A DNA stretch of 64,000 nt from positions 174,269 through 238,268 of the forward strand of contig NZ_BMIV01000005.1 of assembly GCF_014642735.1 (NCBI RefSeq), given 5' to 3'. This document shows positions 26,777 through 35,518 of this stretch, in pieces. A program made the translations under genes and the position numbers. The notes below the pieces were generated by a model, which saw only the letters and a program-made list of their open reading frames with translations, made no database searches and had not been told where the DNA came from. The number at the start of each line of letters is the position of its first letter. Positions within the stretch are counted from its first letter, which is position 1. The stretch is from Paracoccus acridae. Lineage in GTDB: Bacteria; Pseudomonadota; Alphaproteobacteria; Rhodobacterales; Rhodobacteraceae.

Positions 26777-27166
26777 ATGAAGGCGGATGCGATGGTGTGG
26801 GTGCAGCGGATCATGGGCGCGGTTTTCGCGGTCGGCGTCGTGTCCCTGGTCGGGGCCATCGTCACCCAGGTCGGTCAGGCCGAAGGGCTGCCGCCGCTGC
26901 CGATCTTCGTGGGGCTTTTGGGCATCGTGGTGCTGATCCTGCTGTCGGGCACCTGCCTGGCGCTGATCTCGCTGGCGATTTCGGCGCGGCGCGGGGCCGA
27001 GGCGTTGCGCCGCATCGCGGGACAGGGCGGGGCCGCGCCGGTGGTTTCCCCGGTGCGGGTCTTCAACCAACCCTCGCTGCGCGAGGTGGTGTCCGAGCCG
27101 CAGCCCGAACCCGCCCCGGCGCGTCCCGCCCGTCCGGCAGGCCGGACCCTGGTGGCCGAACGCTGA
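26777..27166 (+). CDS. Two-helix membrane protein with Pro-rich tail, function unknown
   Basis: The 129-residue protein has two hydrophobic helices (about 9-30 and 42-66) and a cytoplasmic or periplasmic tail rich in Pro and Ala (EPQPEPAPARPARPAG). An AAAGGGG sequence precedes the ATG at 26777; an in-frame start 54 bases earlier lacks such a site. I do not recognise the family. It lies between two genes for VPLPA-tailed secreted enzymes but carries no sorting tail itself. Confidence 0.7.
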   Translation: MKADAMVWVQRIMGAVFAVGVVSLVGAIVTQVGQAEGLPPLPIFVGLLGIVVLILLSGTCLALISLAISARRGAEALRRIAGQGGAAPVVSPVRVFNQPSLREVVSEPQPEPAPARPARPAGRTLVAER

Positions 27167-27267
27167 TACGCCGACCCCGGCCTGTGGCAGCCGGAATGCG
27201 CAGGAATCTTTAACGTTGTCCCGAATCCCATCCTGCATTTAGCGTGAAGCGATGCATCGGGGGGATC

Positions 27268-28302
27268 ATGCGTAAATTTTTCCTGGCTATTGCCGTCATC
27301 GCAGCACCGCTGACGGCGCAGGCGTCGGTCGTGACCGATGCCTTTACCAGCTTCTGGGCCTTGGGGGACAGCCTGACGGACAACGGCAACCTGCCGCTGC
27401 CCGTCTTTGCGGCGGGCCGTCCGGGCGCGCCGATCTCGCCCGAGGCAGGCGAGGCGGCTTATTATGCGCCCAACGACAGGCCGCGTTTTTCAAACGGCCG
27501 CACCTTCGCGGAATACGTCGCGGCCGAATTCCAGGCCGCAGGACGGCTGACCGGCAATCTGGCCCGGGGCGGTGCCGAGGCGGCCGAGCCGATCGATCCC
27601 GCGGATCCGACGCCCGGCCTGCTGGCGCAGCGTCAGCAACTGGCGGCGGCTTCCGGGGGATTCGGGACGCGGCCCCTGGTGTCGATCCTGATGGGGGCAA
27701 ACGACATCTTTGCAGGTCTTGCCAGCGGCGATCCGCTTGCAAATGCCATAGGCGCGGCGATCAGGGCTGCCGACGCCGTTGCGGACACGGCCAGCTTTCT
27801 TGGCGCCCATGGGGTGCGCGACTTCCTGATCGCCAACCTGCCCGATCTTGGCGCGACGCCTGCCTTTGCCCTGTTCCAGCCCCAGGCTCGGCTGCTGGCC
27901 AGTGCGGCGACCACGGCCTATAACGCCCGGCTTGCGGCGAATGTGGCCGCGCTCGAGGCGGGCGGTCTGAATGTCATCAGCCTGGATATCTATGCGCAGC
28001 TGAACGGCATCCTGGCCGATCCTGCAGCCTTCGGCTATGGCGACACGACGCCGCCCTGCCTGTTTCCCAGCCCGGGCGTGGCCGCTGCATTCGGACAGGC
28101 TCCCGTCTGCAGCGACACGGAATCGCTGTCGCGGCTGTTCTTCGACCCGGTCCATCCCAACCTTCTGGCCCATGCCCAGTTCGGGCAGACCGCGCTGGAC
28201 CTGATCGAGGCGGATCTGGCGCCGGTCCCGCTGGCGGGCGGGCTGCCCCTTCTGCTGACGGGGTTGGGCGCGTTCGTCGCCCTGCGCCGCCGCAGGGCCT
28301 AG
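27268..28302 (+). CDS. Secreted SGNH/GDSL hydrolase with VPLPA-type C-terminal sorting tail
   Basis: The 344-residue precursor has a Sec signal (about 1-20) and the SGNH esterase/lipase blocks ALGDSLTDNGN (nucleophile Ser), GANDIF (block III) and DPVHPN (catalytic Asp and His). It ends in VPLAGGLPLLLTGLGAFVAL followed by RRRR, the same layout as the tail of the phosphodiesterase at 25488-26549. The ATG at 27268 has GGGGGG just upstream and opens the signal peptide. The stop codon shares a CTAG palindrome with the convergent plsY stop. The natural ester substrate is unknown. Confidence 0.92.
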   Translation: MRKFFLAIAVIAAPLTAQASVVTDAFTSFWALGDSLTDNGNLPLPVFAAGRPGAPISPEAGEAAYYAPNDRPRFSNGRTFAEYVAAEFQAAGRLTGNLARGGAEAAEPIDPADPTPGLLAQRQQLAAASGGFGTRPLVSILMGANDIFAGLASGDPLANAIGAAIRAADAVADTASFLGAHGVRDFLIANLPDLGATPAFALFQPQARLLASAATTAYNARLAANVAALEAGGLNVISLDIYAQLNGILADPAAFGYGDTTPPCLFPSPGVAAAFGQAPVCSDTESLSRLFFDPVHPNLLAHAQFGQTALDLIEADLAPVPLAGGLPLLLTGLGAFVALRRRRA

Positions 28303-28880
28303 CGCCGGCCGATCCGGGGTTCAGACCCGTCCAGCAGGCGGGCGATGTTGGCGCGGTGGCGAATGAAGATCAGCACCGCCATGAACAGGCTGACCGCGAT
28401 CAGGTCGCCATGGCCCAGGCCCCAGGCAAAGACCGGCGACAGCGCGGCGGCCAGCAGGGCCGACAGGCTGCTGATGCGGCTGATCAGCGCCGTCAGCAGC
28501 CAGATCCCGCAGGCGATCAGCCCCAGCGGCCAATGCAGCGCGATCAGCGTGCCCAGGAAGGTCGCGACCCCCTTGCCGCCCTTGAAGCCCAGCCAGACGG
28601 GGAAGCAATGGCCCAGAAAGGCCGCGCCCCCCGCCAGCACCGCCGCCATGTCGCCGCCGAAATGGCGCGCGATCAGCACGGCGATGGCGCCCTTGCCCGA
28701 ATCCAGCAGCAGCGTCGCCAGGGCGGCAGGCTTGTTGCCGGTGCGCAGCACATTGGTCGCGCCGATATTGCCCGACCCGATCTTGCGCAGGTCGCCCAGT
28801 CCCAGGGCGCGCGCGATGACCATCCCGAAGGGGATCGAGCCCAGGAGATAGCCGAAGACGGTCCACAGGATCAGGGTCAT
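28299..28880 (-). CDS. plsY: Glycerol-3-phosphate acyltransferase PlsY
   Basis: PlsY acylates glycerol-3-phosphate from acyl-phosphate, the first step of phospholipid synthesis. The 193-residue inner-membrane protein has the three family motifs GSIPFG (14-19), GSGNIGATN and GFKGGKGVAT, with about five transmembrane helices. The ATG at 28880 overlaps the pyrC stop as ATGA. Its stop TAG lies in a CTAG shared with the convergent GDSL hydrolase. Confidence 0.96.
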   Translation of the reverse strand: MTLILWTVFGYLLGSIPFGMVIARALGLGDLRKIGSGNIGATNVLRTGNKPAALATLLLDSGKGAIAVLIARHFGGDMAAVLAGGAAFLGHCFPVWLGFKGGKGVATFLGTLIALHWPLGLIACGIWLLTALISRISSLSALLAAALSPVFAWGLGHGDLIAVSLFMAVLIFIRHRANIARLLDGSEPRIGRR

Positions 28881-30151
28881 GCCGCACCCCCGAAGACGCG
28901 GCGGCCCGCGACCCAGGTACCCAGGACGCGGCCTTCCATCCGGGCGCCGTCGAAGGGGGTGTTCTTCGATTTCGACAGCAGGGTGAAGCGGTCCAGCACG
29001 AAGGGCGCGTCGGGATCGAACAGCACCAGATCGGCAGGCGCGCCCGGCGCCAGCCGCCCGCCCGGCAGGCCCAGCCGTTTCGCCGGGTTCAGCGACATCG
29101 CCCGCCACAGTTGCGGCAGGCTCAACCCGCCCTGGTGATACAGACGCATCGCGGCGGGCAGCAGCGTCTGCAGGCCCACCGCGCCGGGGGCGGCGGCCTC
29201 GAAGGGCAGGCGCTTGGATTCCTCGTCCTGGGGAGTGTGGAAACTGGCGATGACGTCGATCAGGCCGTCTGCCACCGCCTGCACCATCGCCAGCCGGTCG
29301 TCTTCCGACCGCAGGGGCGGGGTGAAGCGGAAGAAGGTGCGGTAATCGCCCACATCGTACTCGTTCAGCGTCAGGTGGTGGATCGAGATCCCGGCCGTCA
29401 CGTCCAGGCCCGCATCCCGCGCGCGCTGCAGGGCGGGCAGGGCGCGGGCGGTGGTGATCTGGTCGGCATGCCAGCGGCAGCCGGTCATCGCCACCAGCGA
29501 CAGGTCGCGATCAAGCCCGATCACCTCGGCCATCGGCGACACGGCGGGGATGCCATAGATCGAGGCGAACTTGCCGCCGGTCGCCGCCGCCCCGCGCGAC
29601 AGGCCCGCATCCTGCGGATGGCCCACGATCAGCGCGCCCAGGCCCCGCGCATAGGTCATGCAGCGCGACAGCAGCCGCGTATCCGCCACCTGCCGCACGC
29701 CGTCGGTGAAGGCCACGGCGCCCGCATCGGTCAGGAAGCCGATCTCGACCATCTCGCGCCCTTCGCGGGCCTTGGTCAGGCTGGCCATGTGGCGGATGTT
29801 GACGGCGGCGTCCGCTGCGCGACGCGTCACGAATTCCAGCGATTCGGGCGTGTCGATGGGGGGCAGGGTGTCGGGGCGGGCGACGATGGTGGTGACACCG
29901 CCTGCCGCCGCCGCAAGGCCCGCGCTGCGGAAGGATTCCTTGTGCCGTTCGCCCGGCTCGCCGATCTTGACGCCCCAGTCGATGATGCCAGGGGCAAGCG
30001 CGCGGCCATTGCAGTCGATGACGGTCGCGCCTTGGGGGGCCTCGGCGTCGATGCCCGCGATCACGCCGTCGCGGACCAGCAGGCTGCCGGTGGCGTCCGT
30101 CTGCGCCATGGGGTCGATCAGGCGGGCATTGGTGAAATGAAGAATGGTCAC
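28877..30151 (-). CDS. Dihydroorotase-like protein lacking metal ligands (PyrC', probably non-catalytic)
   Basis: The 424-residue protein aligns along the length of class I dihydroorotases, with GEPGERHKE after the first strand, the conserved RFTPPLRSEDDR and SLNPAKRLGLP. The N-terminal HxH that binds zinc in active enzymes is replaced (GIIDWGVKIGEPG), and the catalytic TDHAPH reads SFHTPQ. I therefore infer a non-catalytic PyrC' type, which in Pseudomonas is needed for assembly of aspartate carbamoyltransferase. The nearby pyrB supports this. An active dihydroorotase should be encoded elsewhere. Confidence 0.85.
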   Translation of the reverse strand: MTILHFTNARLIDPMAQTDATGSLLVRDGVIAGIDAEAPQGATVIDCNGRALAPGIIDWGVKIGEPGERHKESFRSAGLAAAAGGVTTIVARPDTLPPIDTPESLEFVTRRAADAAVNIRHMASLTKAREGREMVEIGFLTDAGAVAFTDGVRQVADTRLLSRCMTYARGLGALIVGHPQDAGLSRGAAATGGKFASIYGIPAVSPMAEVIGLDRDLSLVAMTGCRWHADQITTARALPALQRARDAGLDVTAGISIHHLTLNEYDVGDYRTFFRFTPPLRSEDDRLAMVQAVADGLIDVIASFHTPQDEESKRLPFEAAAPGAVGLQTLLPAAMRLYHQGGLSLPQLWRAMSLNPAKRLGLPGGRLAPGAPADLVLFDPDAPFVLDRFTLLSKSKNTPFDGARMEGRVLGTWVAGRRVFGGAA

Positions 30152-30720
30152 GACCCGGTCTCCGTCCTGTCGGTCTGGCGCGATTGAATGTCCCGGATCA
30201 TCGCGGCGATCCGGCCCGCCCCGGCGATGCCGATGAAGCCCGCCTCTCGCTGGGGCTTGGGCGGGCGGTTGTCCAGCCAGGGCGGATCGACGATGACCGA
30301 GCCCGGTTCCTCGGGGTGGATGGTCAGGTCAAGATCGGGCGTGATGTCCCAGGCGCGCAGGGCCGACCCGTCATGAACCAGCATCCGCCGGTCCGTCAGG
30401 GCATAGCGGCAGCGCCGCAGCCGGGCGATCTGGAGCCGGCGCGGCAAAATCCTGCAGGTCAGCCCGATGACCAGCGCCACCACGCCGATGCCCCCGAAGC
30501 CCACGACGAAATCCGGCTGGGACCGGCCTAGGAAGGCGATCAGCAGGAACAGCAGGCTGCCCAGCGACAGGATCGTGCCCAGCATGGTCCAGAAGCGCAC
30601 CGGCAGGTCGGGGCGCCCTGCGCCGATGGCCCGCCCCTGCCACAAGAGCCGTTCGCCGGGATGCAGCAGGACGGTCCAATCCGCCCCGTCCAGGGTCCCG
30701 CCCAGGGTTCTGTCCGGCAT
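30148..30720 (-). CDS. Membrane protein with bacterial PH-like domain, in the pyr operon
   Basis: The 190-residue protein has a short N-terminal segment with LLHPGERLLWQGRA, two transmembrane helices (about 45-65 and 72-90), and a C-terminal strand-rich region with RYALTDRRMLVHDGSALRAW. This layout fits small bacterial PH-domain membrane proteins. It overlaps pyrC' by ATGA and touches the pyrB stop by one base, so it is made together with both. Its link to pyrimidine synthesis is not obvious. Confidence 0.7.
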   Translation of the reverse strand: MPDRTLGGTLDGADWTVLLHPGERLLWQGRAIGAGRPDLPVRFWTMLGTILSLGSLLFLLIAFLGRSQPDFVVGFGGIGVVALVIGLTCRILPRRLQIARLRRCRYALTDRRMLVHDGSALRAWDITPDLDLTIHPEEPGSVIVDPPWLDNRPPKPQREAGFIGIAGAGRIAAMIRDIQSRQTDRTETGS

Positions 30721-31682
30721 CAGACCATCACCCCCGCCGCGGCGCGGCCGCGTTCCGCGCGCAGGTTCCGCGCCAGCAGGTCCAGCGCCGCCATGCGCAC
30801 GGCCACGCCCATTTCCACCTGGTCCTGGATCACCGACCGGTTGATGTCGTCGGCAATGGTGCCGTCGATTTCCACGCCGCGGTTCATGGGGCCGGGATGC
30901 ATGACGATGGCGTCGGGCGCGGCGCAGGCCAGCTTTTCGGCATCCAGGCCGAAGCGGTGGAAATATTCGCGTTCCGACGGGATGAAGCCGCCGTCCATGC
31001 GTTCCTTTTGCAGCCGCAGCATCATCACCACGTCGGCGCCGCGCAGCCCTTCGCGCATGTCTTCGAACAACTCCACACCCATCTCGCCCGCGCCTGCGGG
31101 CATCAGGGTGGCGGGGCCGATCAGGCGCAGCCGGTTCTCCATCTTGCCCAGCAGAAGCAGGTTCGACCGCGCGACGCGGCTGTTGGCGATGTCGCCGCAG
31201 ATGGCGATGGTCAGGCGGTGCAACCGGCCCTTGGCGCGGCGGATGGTCAGCGCGTCCAGCAGCGCCTGGGTCGGATGTTCATGCCGCCCATCGCCCGCGT
31301 TGATGACGGCGCAGTTCACCTTTTCGGCCAGCAGGTTCACCGCGCCCGAATTCGGATGGCGCACCACCAGCAGGTCGGGCTGCATCGCGTTCAGCGTCAG
31401 GGCCGTGTCGATCAGCGTTTCACCCTTCTTCACGCTGGAATGGGCCACCGACATGTTCATCACGTCGGCACCCAGCCGCTTGCCCGCCAGTTCGAAACTG
31501 GCCTGGGTGCGGGTCGAGTTCTCGAAGAACATGTTGATCTGGGTCATCCCCGCCAGGGTGTCGGCGTGCTTCACCGTGCGGCGGTTCAGGGCGACGTAAT
31601 CCTCGGCCAGATCCAGAAGGGTGACGATCTCGGGCGGCGAGAGGTGGTCGATGCCAAGCAGGTGGCGGGCGCGAAAGCTCAT
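30720..31682 (-). CDS. pyrB: Aspartate carbamoyltransferase catalytic subunit
   Basis: PyrB condenses carbamoyl phosphate with aspartate in pyrimidine synthesis. The 320-residue protein has the carbamoyl-phosphate motif [13 protein letters not shown] (about 53-65), [14 protein letters not shown], and the late HPGPMNRG. No regulatory pyrI is present. It leads the minus-strand group pyrB, PH-domain gene, pyrC', plsY, all overlapping or adjacent. Confidence 0.97.
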   Translation of the reverse strand: MSFRARHLLGIDHLSPPEIVTLLDLAEDYVALNRRTVKHADTLAGMTQINMFFENSTRTQASFELAGKRLGADVMNMSVAHSSVKKGETLIDTALTLNAMQPDLLVVRHPNSGAVNLLAEKVNCAVINAGDGRHEHPTQALLDALTIRRAKGRLHRLTIAICGDIANSRVARSNLLLLGKMENRLRLIGPATLMPAGAGEMGVELFEDMREGLRGADVVMMLRLQKERMDGGFIPSEREYFHRFGLDAEKLACAAPDAIVMHPGPMNRGVEIDGTIADDINRSVIQDQVEMGVAVRMAALDLLARNLRAERGRAAAGVMV

Positions 31683-31740
31683 GGCGGGCCTCAGGATCGG
31701 GGTCGCGTTTCTATCGCAGATGGCCGTTCGGGCGGCAAGC

Positions 31741-31807
31741 GGGCAGGGGGCTGCCTGCCCCCCCGCGCGTGCCGCGCGTCCCCCGGGGATACTTTGGCAC
31801 AGAAGAT
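31741..31807 (+). repeat. Intergenic palindromic repeat (Rhodobacterales type), copy 1
   Basis: A hairpin GGGGGC-TGCCT-GCCCCC (31746-31762) is followed by CCCCCGGGGATACTTTGGCA and an AGAAGATG end. The same layout occurs in reverse at 35389-35443. Elements of this kind are scattered between genes in many Rhodobacterales genomes. It lies between the divergent upstream ends of the pyr group and the DUF1289 gene end and may act as a terminator. Confidence 0.65.
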
Positions 31808-31808
31808 G

Positions 31809-31976
31809 TCAGACCTGGCGGGGGTTGCGGGCGGGCAGGTCGGCCATGACCCGGCGGCGCGCGTCGGGCGACAGGCTGGACCAGGCGGCGATTTCGTCCA
31901 GGCTGCGCCAGCAGCCGGTGCAGAGCCGCGTCGCCGGGTCGATCACGCAGACCTTGATGCAGGGGCTTTCGATCAT
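31809..31976 (-). CDS. DUF1289 family small Cys-rich protein
   Basis: The 55-residue protein has the family pattern [20 protein letters not shown] (5-24), with four Cys that probably bind a metal, then [18 protein letters not shown]. Its function is unknown. The start overlaps the ruvX stop as ATGA, and it is the last gene of the ccmI-ruvX unit. It is too short for standard ORF cut-offs but clearly conserved in form. Confidence 0.88.
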   Translation of the reverse strand: MIESPCIKVCVIDPATRLCTGCWRSLDEIAAWSSLSPDARRRVMADLPARNPRQV

Positions 31977-32443
31977 CCTTGCAGATACCGCAGCCGGTCG
32001 AGCGCGCCTTGCAGGATGTATCCCGCAGCCACCTGGTCGATCACCTCGGCCCGGCGCTTGCGGGATGTGTCGGCTTCCAGCAGGGCGCGTTCGGCGGCCA
32101 CCGTGGACAGGCGTTCGTCCCAGAAACCAATGGAAAGAGCCGTCAGCCGTTCCAGGTTGCGGGCGAAGGCGCGGGTCGATTGGGCGCGCGGGCCTTCGCT
32201 GCCGTCCATGTTGCGCGGCAGGCCCAGGACCAGCCCCACCAGCCCGCGATCCTTGGCGATCGCCAGCAGTTCCGCCGCATCCAGGGTGAACTTCTGCCGC
32301 CGGATCACCGTCAGGGGGGATGCGACCTGCCGCAGCCCGTCGCTGACCGCGACGCCGATGGTCTTGGTTCCCAGGTCCAGTCCGGCGATGGCGCCGACCG
32401 GGGGCAGGCTGGACGCAAAATCGGCAATTTCGGGATGGATCAT
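31973..32443 (-). CDS. ruvX: Putative Holliday junction resolvase RuvX / pre-16S rRNA nuclease YqgF
   Basis: The 156-residue RNase H-like protein contains [18 protein letters not shown] (about 17-34), [16 protein letters not shown] and [16 protein letters not shown], the three acidic motifs of the YqgF family. Members process the 5' end of 16S rRNA and have been proposed as resolvases. The ATG at 32443 overlaps the ccmI stop by ATGA. A longer in-frame start inside ccmI is not plausible. Confidence 0.94.
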   Translation of the reverse strand: MIHPEIADFASSLPPVGAIAGLDLGTKTIGVAVSDGLRQVASPLTVIRRQKFTLDAAELLAIAKDRGLVGLVLGLPRNMDGSEGPRAQSTRAFARNLERLTALSIGFWDERLSTVAAERALLEADTSRKRRAEVIDQVAAGYILQGALDRLRYLQG

Positions 32444-33648
32444 TCGCCAAGCCCTGCCTCGGTTGCGGCCTGCCGCACGATATCCAGGGCCTCGGGCTGG
32501 GTGGCGAACCGCGCCTGGGCCTCGGTCCAGATTTCGCGCGCGTGGTCCGCATTGCCGATCACCACCAGCGAGGAGATCAGCCGCGCCCATTCCTCGGGCG
32601 TGCCGCCCTGGCTGGCCAGCCGGGATTCAAGCTGGCTGACCATGCCCGCGATCATCTGCTGGCGCTCTTCGGGGGTCATGTCCTCGGCGGCGGCCATGGC
32701 CTCTGCGTCGGGGCCAGGCATGGGCACGGGCGGGACGTAATCGGGCTGGCCGGCCAGCCAGGCCAGATCGGAAATGGCGGTGCGGATCGGCGCGATCCAG
32801 GGCGCATCCTCGGGGCCTTCCTCAAGCAGGCTGCGCCAGATCGGGAAGGCGCGGTCGGGACGGTCGTTCTGCAATTGCAGCATCCCCAGCAGATAGCGTG
32901 CCTGCGGATGGGTGGGCTCCCTGGTCAGGGCGCGGGCCAGCATCTCCTCGGCCTCGGGGGTGATCAGGCCGCTTGCGGCCTCGATCATCAGGGCCGACAG
33001 GCGGACCAGTTCATCGGCGCTCGCATCGTCGCCGCGCAATTCGACCAGGCGCTGCTGCGCCTCGCGTGCGGCAGCCAGGTTGCCCAGCCGGATCTCGTTC
33101 GTGGCCAGCAGGGCCAGACCCTGCGGATCGTCGGGATTTCTGGCGACCGCTTCGCGCAACTGCTGGATCAGCGCCGCAAAGTCCTCGGGCACCTCGGGGG
33201 TGACGGGGGCGGGGGCCCTGGCTTCGGCCTCGGCCTGGCTGGGACGGCTTTCATAGATCTGCCGGGCGTTGGCGATGCGTTGCGCGATGGGAAGATCGTC
33301 GCGCCCCGGCTGGCCCTCGCGCAGATAGAGCGTCACCGCCCCCGCGAAAAGCAGCGCCAGAACGCCCATGGCCAGCAGCCCGCGCCCGCCCGCCTTGCCT
33401 GCCGTGTCCTGCGACAGCCGGCGATCGGCATCCAGAACCTTTCGCCCGATCTCGGTCCGCAGGCGGGCGGCATCCTCGGGCGCGATCACGCCGCGTTCCA
33501 GGTCGCGATCGACCTCTTGCAGCTGGTCGCGATAGACCCGCAGGTCGAAGGCCGCGGCGGGTTCGCCCGTTCCACGGTTGCGCAGCAACGGCGCGATGAT
33601 GGCAAAGCCGACCGCGCCCGTCAGCACGGCGCAGATGATCCAGAACAT
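32440..33648 (-). CDS. ccmI: Cytochrome c biogenesis protein CcmI
   Basis: CcmI presents apocytochrome c to the haem lyase. The 402-residue protein starts with the typical membrane-anchored [20 protein letters not shown], then [18 protein letters not shown], and a second helix at about 95-112. A large periplasmic part with TPR repeats follows ([40 protein letters not shown]). The other ccm genes are not in this window. It overlaps ruvX by 4 bases. Confidence 0.94.
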   Translation of the reverse strand: MFWIICAVLTGAVGFAIIAPLLRNRGTGEPAAAFDLRVYRDQLQEVDRDLERGVIAPEDAARLRTEIGRKVLDADRRLSQDTAGKAGGRGLLAMGVLALLFAGAVTLYLREGQPGRDDLPIAQRIANARQIYESRPSQAEAEARAPAPVTPEVPEDFAALIQQLREAVARNPDDPQGLALLATNEIRLGNLAAAREAQQRLVELRGDDASADELVRLSALMIEAASGLITPEAEEMLARALTREPTHPQARYLLGMLQLQNDRPDRAFPIWRSLLEEGPEDAPWIAPIRTAISDLAWLAGQPDYVPPVPMPGPDAEAMAAAEDMTPEERQQMIAGMVSQLESRLASQGGTPEEWARLISSLVVIGNADHAREIWTEAQARFATQPEALDIVRQAATEAGLGE

Positions 33649-33795
33649 GCAAGCCCTCCGGTTGAGGCCCCTTTTAGGGCGCTTTGACCGGCGCGGAAAG
33701 CGTCAGCCTGTCGCATTTTGCCGTGATCGGGCGCAACACGGCTTGAGCCTGCGCCCCGGTCTGGTCATCCTGTCCGCAAATCGAACGGAGGTTTC

Positions 33796-35049
33796 ATGCC
33801 GTCACGCCGTTATTCGGTCTTTGCCATCGCGCGCGAGGCGCTGCGCCAGCACAGCGGCTGGAGCCGTGCCTGGACCAGCCCCGAACCGCGCGACCGCTAC
33901 AAGGTGGTGATCGTGGGCGCGGGCGGGCACGGGCTGGCGACGGCCTATTACCTGGGCAGGAATCACGGCATCACCGATGTCGCGGTGATCGAGAAGGGCT
34001 GGCTGGGCGGCGGCAACACGGGCCGCAACACCACCATCATCCGGTCGAACTATCTCCAGGATCCGTCGGCGGCGATCTATGACAAGGCGCTGAAGCTTTA
34101 CGAAACGCTGTCGCAGGACCTGAACTACAACGTGATGTTCAGCCCCCGCGGGCTGATCATGCTGGCCCAGACCGAACACGAGGTGCGGGGATACAGGCGC
34201 ACCGTCCACGCCAACACCCTGCAGGGCGTGGCGACCGAATGGGTCGAGCCTGCACGCCTGAAGGAACTGGTGCCGATCATCAACATCGACGGACCGCGCT
34301 ATCCGGTGCTGGGGGGGCTGTATCAGGCCCGCGGCGGCACGGCGCGGCACGACGCCGTGGCCTGGGGCTATGCGCGCGCCTGTTCGGACATGGGCATGCA
34401 TGTCATCCAGAACTGCGAGGTCACGGGGATCGAGACCGCGAACGGACAGGTCCAGACGGTCAACACCACCAGGGGCCGCATCGGCTGCGACAAGCTGGCG
34501 CTGGTGGTAGCCGGTCATTCCAGCCAGCTGGCCGAGATGGCGGGCTTCCGCCTGCCCATCGAAAGCGTGCCGCTGCAGGCTATGGTCAGCGAGCCGATCA
34601 AGCCCTGCATGGATGTGGTGGTGATGGCCAACACCGTCCACGGCTACATGTCCCAGTCCGACAAGGGCGAGATGGTGATCGGCGGCGGCACCGACAGCTA
34701 CAATGCCTTCACCCAGCGCGGATCCTGGCACCATATCGAGGAAACCGTCCGCGCCCTGATCGAGACCTTTCCGATGATCTCTCGCCTGAAGATGCTGCGG
34801 CAATGGGGCGGGATCGTGGACATGACGGGCGACCGTTCGCCCATCCTGTCCACCACGCCGGTCGGCGGCATCTTCGTGAACTGCGGCTGGGGCACGGGCG
34901 GCTTCAAGGCCATTCCGGGATCGGGCTGGGCCATGGCCGAACTGGTGGCCCAGGGCAGGCCCGGTCCCCTGGCCGCCGCCTTCGGGATGAACCGTTTCCG
35001 CGAGGGGCGCTTCATCGACGAATCCGTGGCGGCCGGTGTGGCACATTGA
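33796..35049 (+). CDS. soxB: Sarcosine oxidase subunit beta
   Basis: This is the FAD- and covalent-FMN-bearing subunit of heterotetrameric sarcosine oxidase, which oxidises N-methylglycine to glycine and formaldehyde (as methylene-THF). The 417-residue protein has the FAD-binding VVIVGAGGHGLATAYYLG (about 36-53), then EKGWLGGGNTGRNTTIIRSN, and a late CGWGTGGFKAIPGSG. CGGAGG precedes the start. It leads the sox run, although a small ORF and two hairpins separate it from soxD. Confidence 0.96.
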   Translation: MPSRRYSVFAIAREALRQHSGWSRAWTSPEPRDRYKVVIVGAGGHGLATAYYLGRNHGITDVAVIEKGWLGGGNTGRNTTIIRSNYLQDPSAAIYDKALKLYETLSQDLNYNVMFSPRGLIMLAQTEHEVRGYRRTVHANTLQGVATEWVEPARLKELVPIINIDGPRYPVLGGLYQARGGTARHDAVAWGYARACSDMGMHVIQNCEVTGIETANGQVQTVNTTRGRIGCDKLALVVAGHSSQLAEMAGFRLPIESVPLQAMVSEPIKPCMDVVVMANTVHGYMSQSDKGEMVIGGGTDSYNAFTQRGSWHHIEETVRALIETFPMISRLKMLRQWGGIVDMTGDRSPILSTTPVGGIFVNCGWGTGGFKAIPGSGWAMAELVAQGRPGPLAAAFGMNRFREGRFIDESVAAGVAH

Positions 35050-35140
35050 TCATGGACCGCAGCTTGCAGGATCGTTCGGGAACCCAAGGGGCATCGGCGT
35101 CATTGTCCGATAACCAAGGGTTGAACCGAAAGGGAAAAGC

Positions 35141-35374
35141 ATGGCCGAACCCAACAGCAATCGCATGTATATCATCATCGGGGCCATCGTCGTCATTGTG
35201 GCGCTGCTGTTCTTCTTCATGTCGGGCGGCGACGATCCCGCAGCCGACGCGACGGCGACGGACGGCGCAACCACGACCGCACCGGCAACCACGACCGATC
35301 CGGCCGTCGATGACGCCGTCGAAGTCGAACCGGCCGCGCCAGCCACGCCCGGAACCACGGCCCCGGCGAACTGA
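35141..35374 (+). CDS. 77-residue single-pass membrane protein between soxB and soxD
   Basis: The protein has one hydrophobic helix (about 9-27, YIIIGAIVVIVALLFFFM) and then a tail made almost only of Asp, Ala, Thr and Pro (ADATATDGATTTAPATTTDP). AAAGGGAAAAG precedes the ATG, a good ribosome binding site. It resembles the many small low-complexity membrane proteins of Rhodobacterales and has no known function. It interrupts the usual soxB-soxD adjacency. Confidence 0.7.
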   Translation: MAEPNSNRMYIIIGAIVVIVALLFFFMSGGDDPAADATATDGATTTAPATTTDPAVDDAVEVEPAAPATPGTTAPAN

Positions 35375-35388
35375 CCGCGCCAGCCTTC

Positions 35389-35443
35389 GCGTTTCTTCTT
35401 CGCTGAAGTATCCGCGGGGGTCCGGGGGCAGCCAGCCCCCGGC
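35389..35443 (-). repeat. Intergenic palindromic repeat (Rhodobacterales type), copy 2
   Basis: Read on the minus strand, the hairpin CCGGGGGC-TGGCT-GCCCCCGG is followed by ACCCCCGCGGATACTTC and GAAGAAGA. It matches the copy at 31741-31807 in both the hairpin and the GGATACTT-GAAGA arm, but lies in the opposite orientation. It lies inside the sox run, just after the 77-residue ORF. Confidence 0.65.
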
Positions 35444-35454
35444 CTTTCCGCCCG

Positions 35455-35487
35455 AACCACCCGCAGCGTTTCCGCGCGGGTGGTTTT
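35455..35487 (+). terminator. Hairpin, possible intrinsic terminator or attenuator before soxD
   Basis: AACCACCCGC (35455-35464) pairs perfectly with GCGGGTGGTT (35476-35485) around an 11-base loop, followed by TT. The U tract is short, so termination may be partial. It stands 32 bases before the soxD start, inside the sox run. Confidence 0.5.
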
Positions 35488-35518
35488 CGTCGTTTATCCC
35501 CCACCTGCCGAGCCTGTC

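Noticed and set aside
29111..30187. Long plus-strand open frame opposite the dihydroorotase-like gene
   Set aside because: The minus-strand gene matches a known family along its full length; the plus-strand translation does not match anything.
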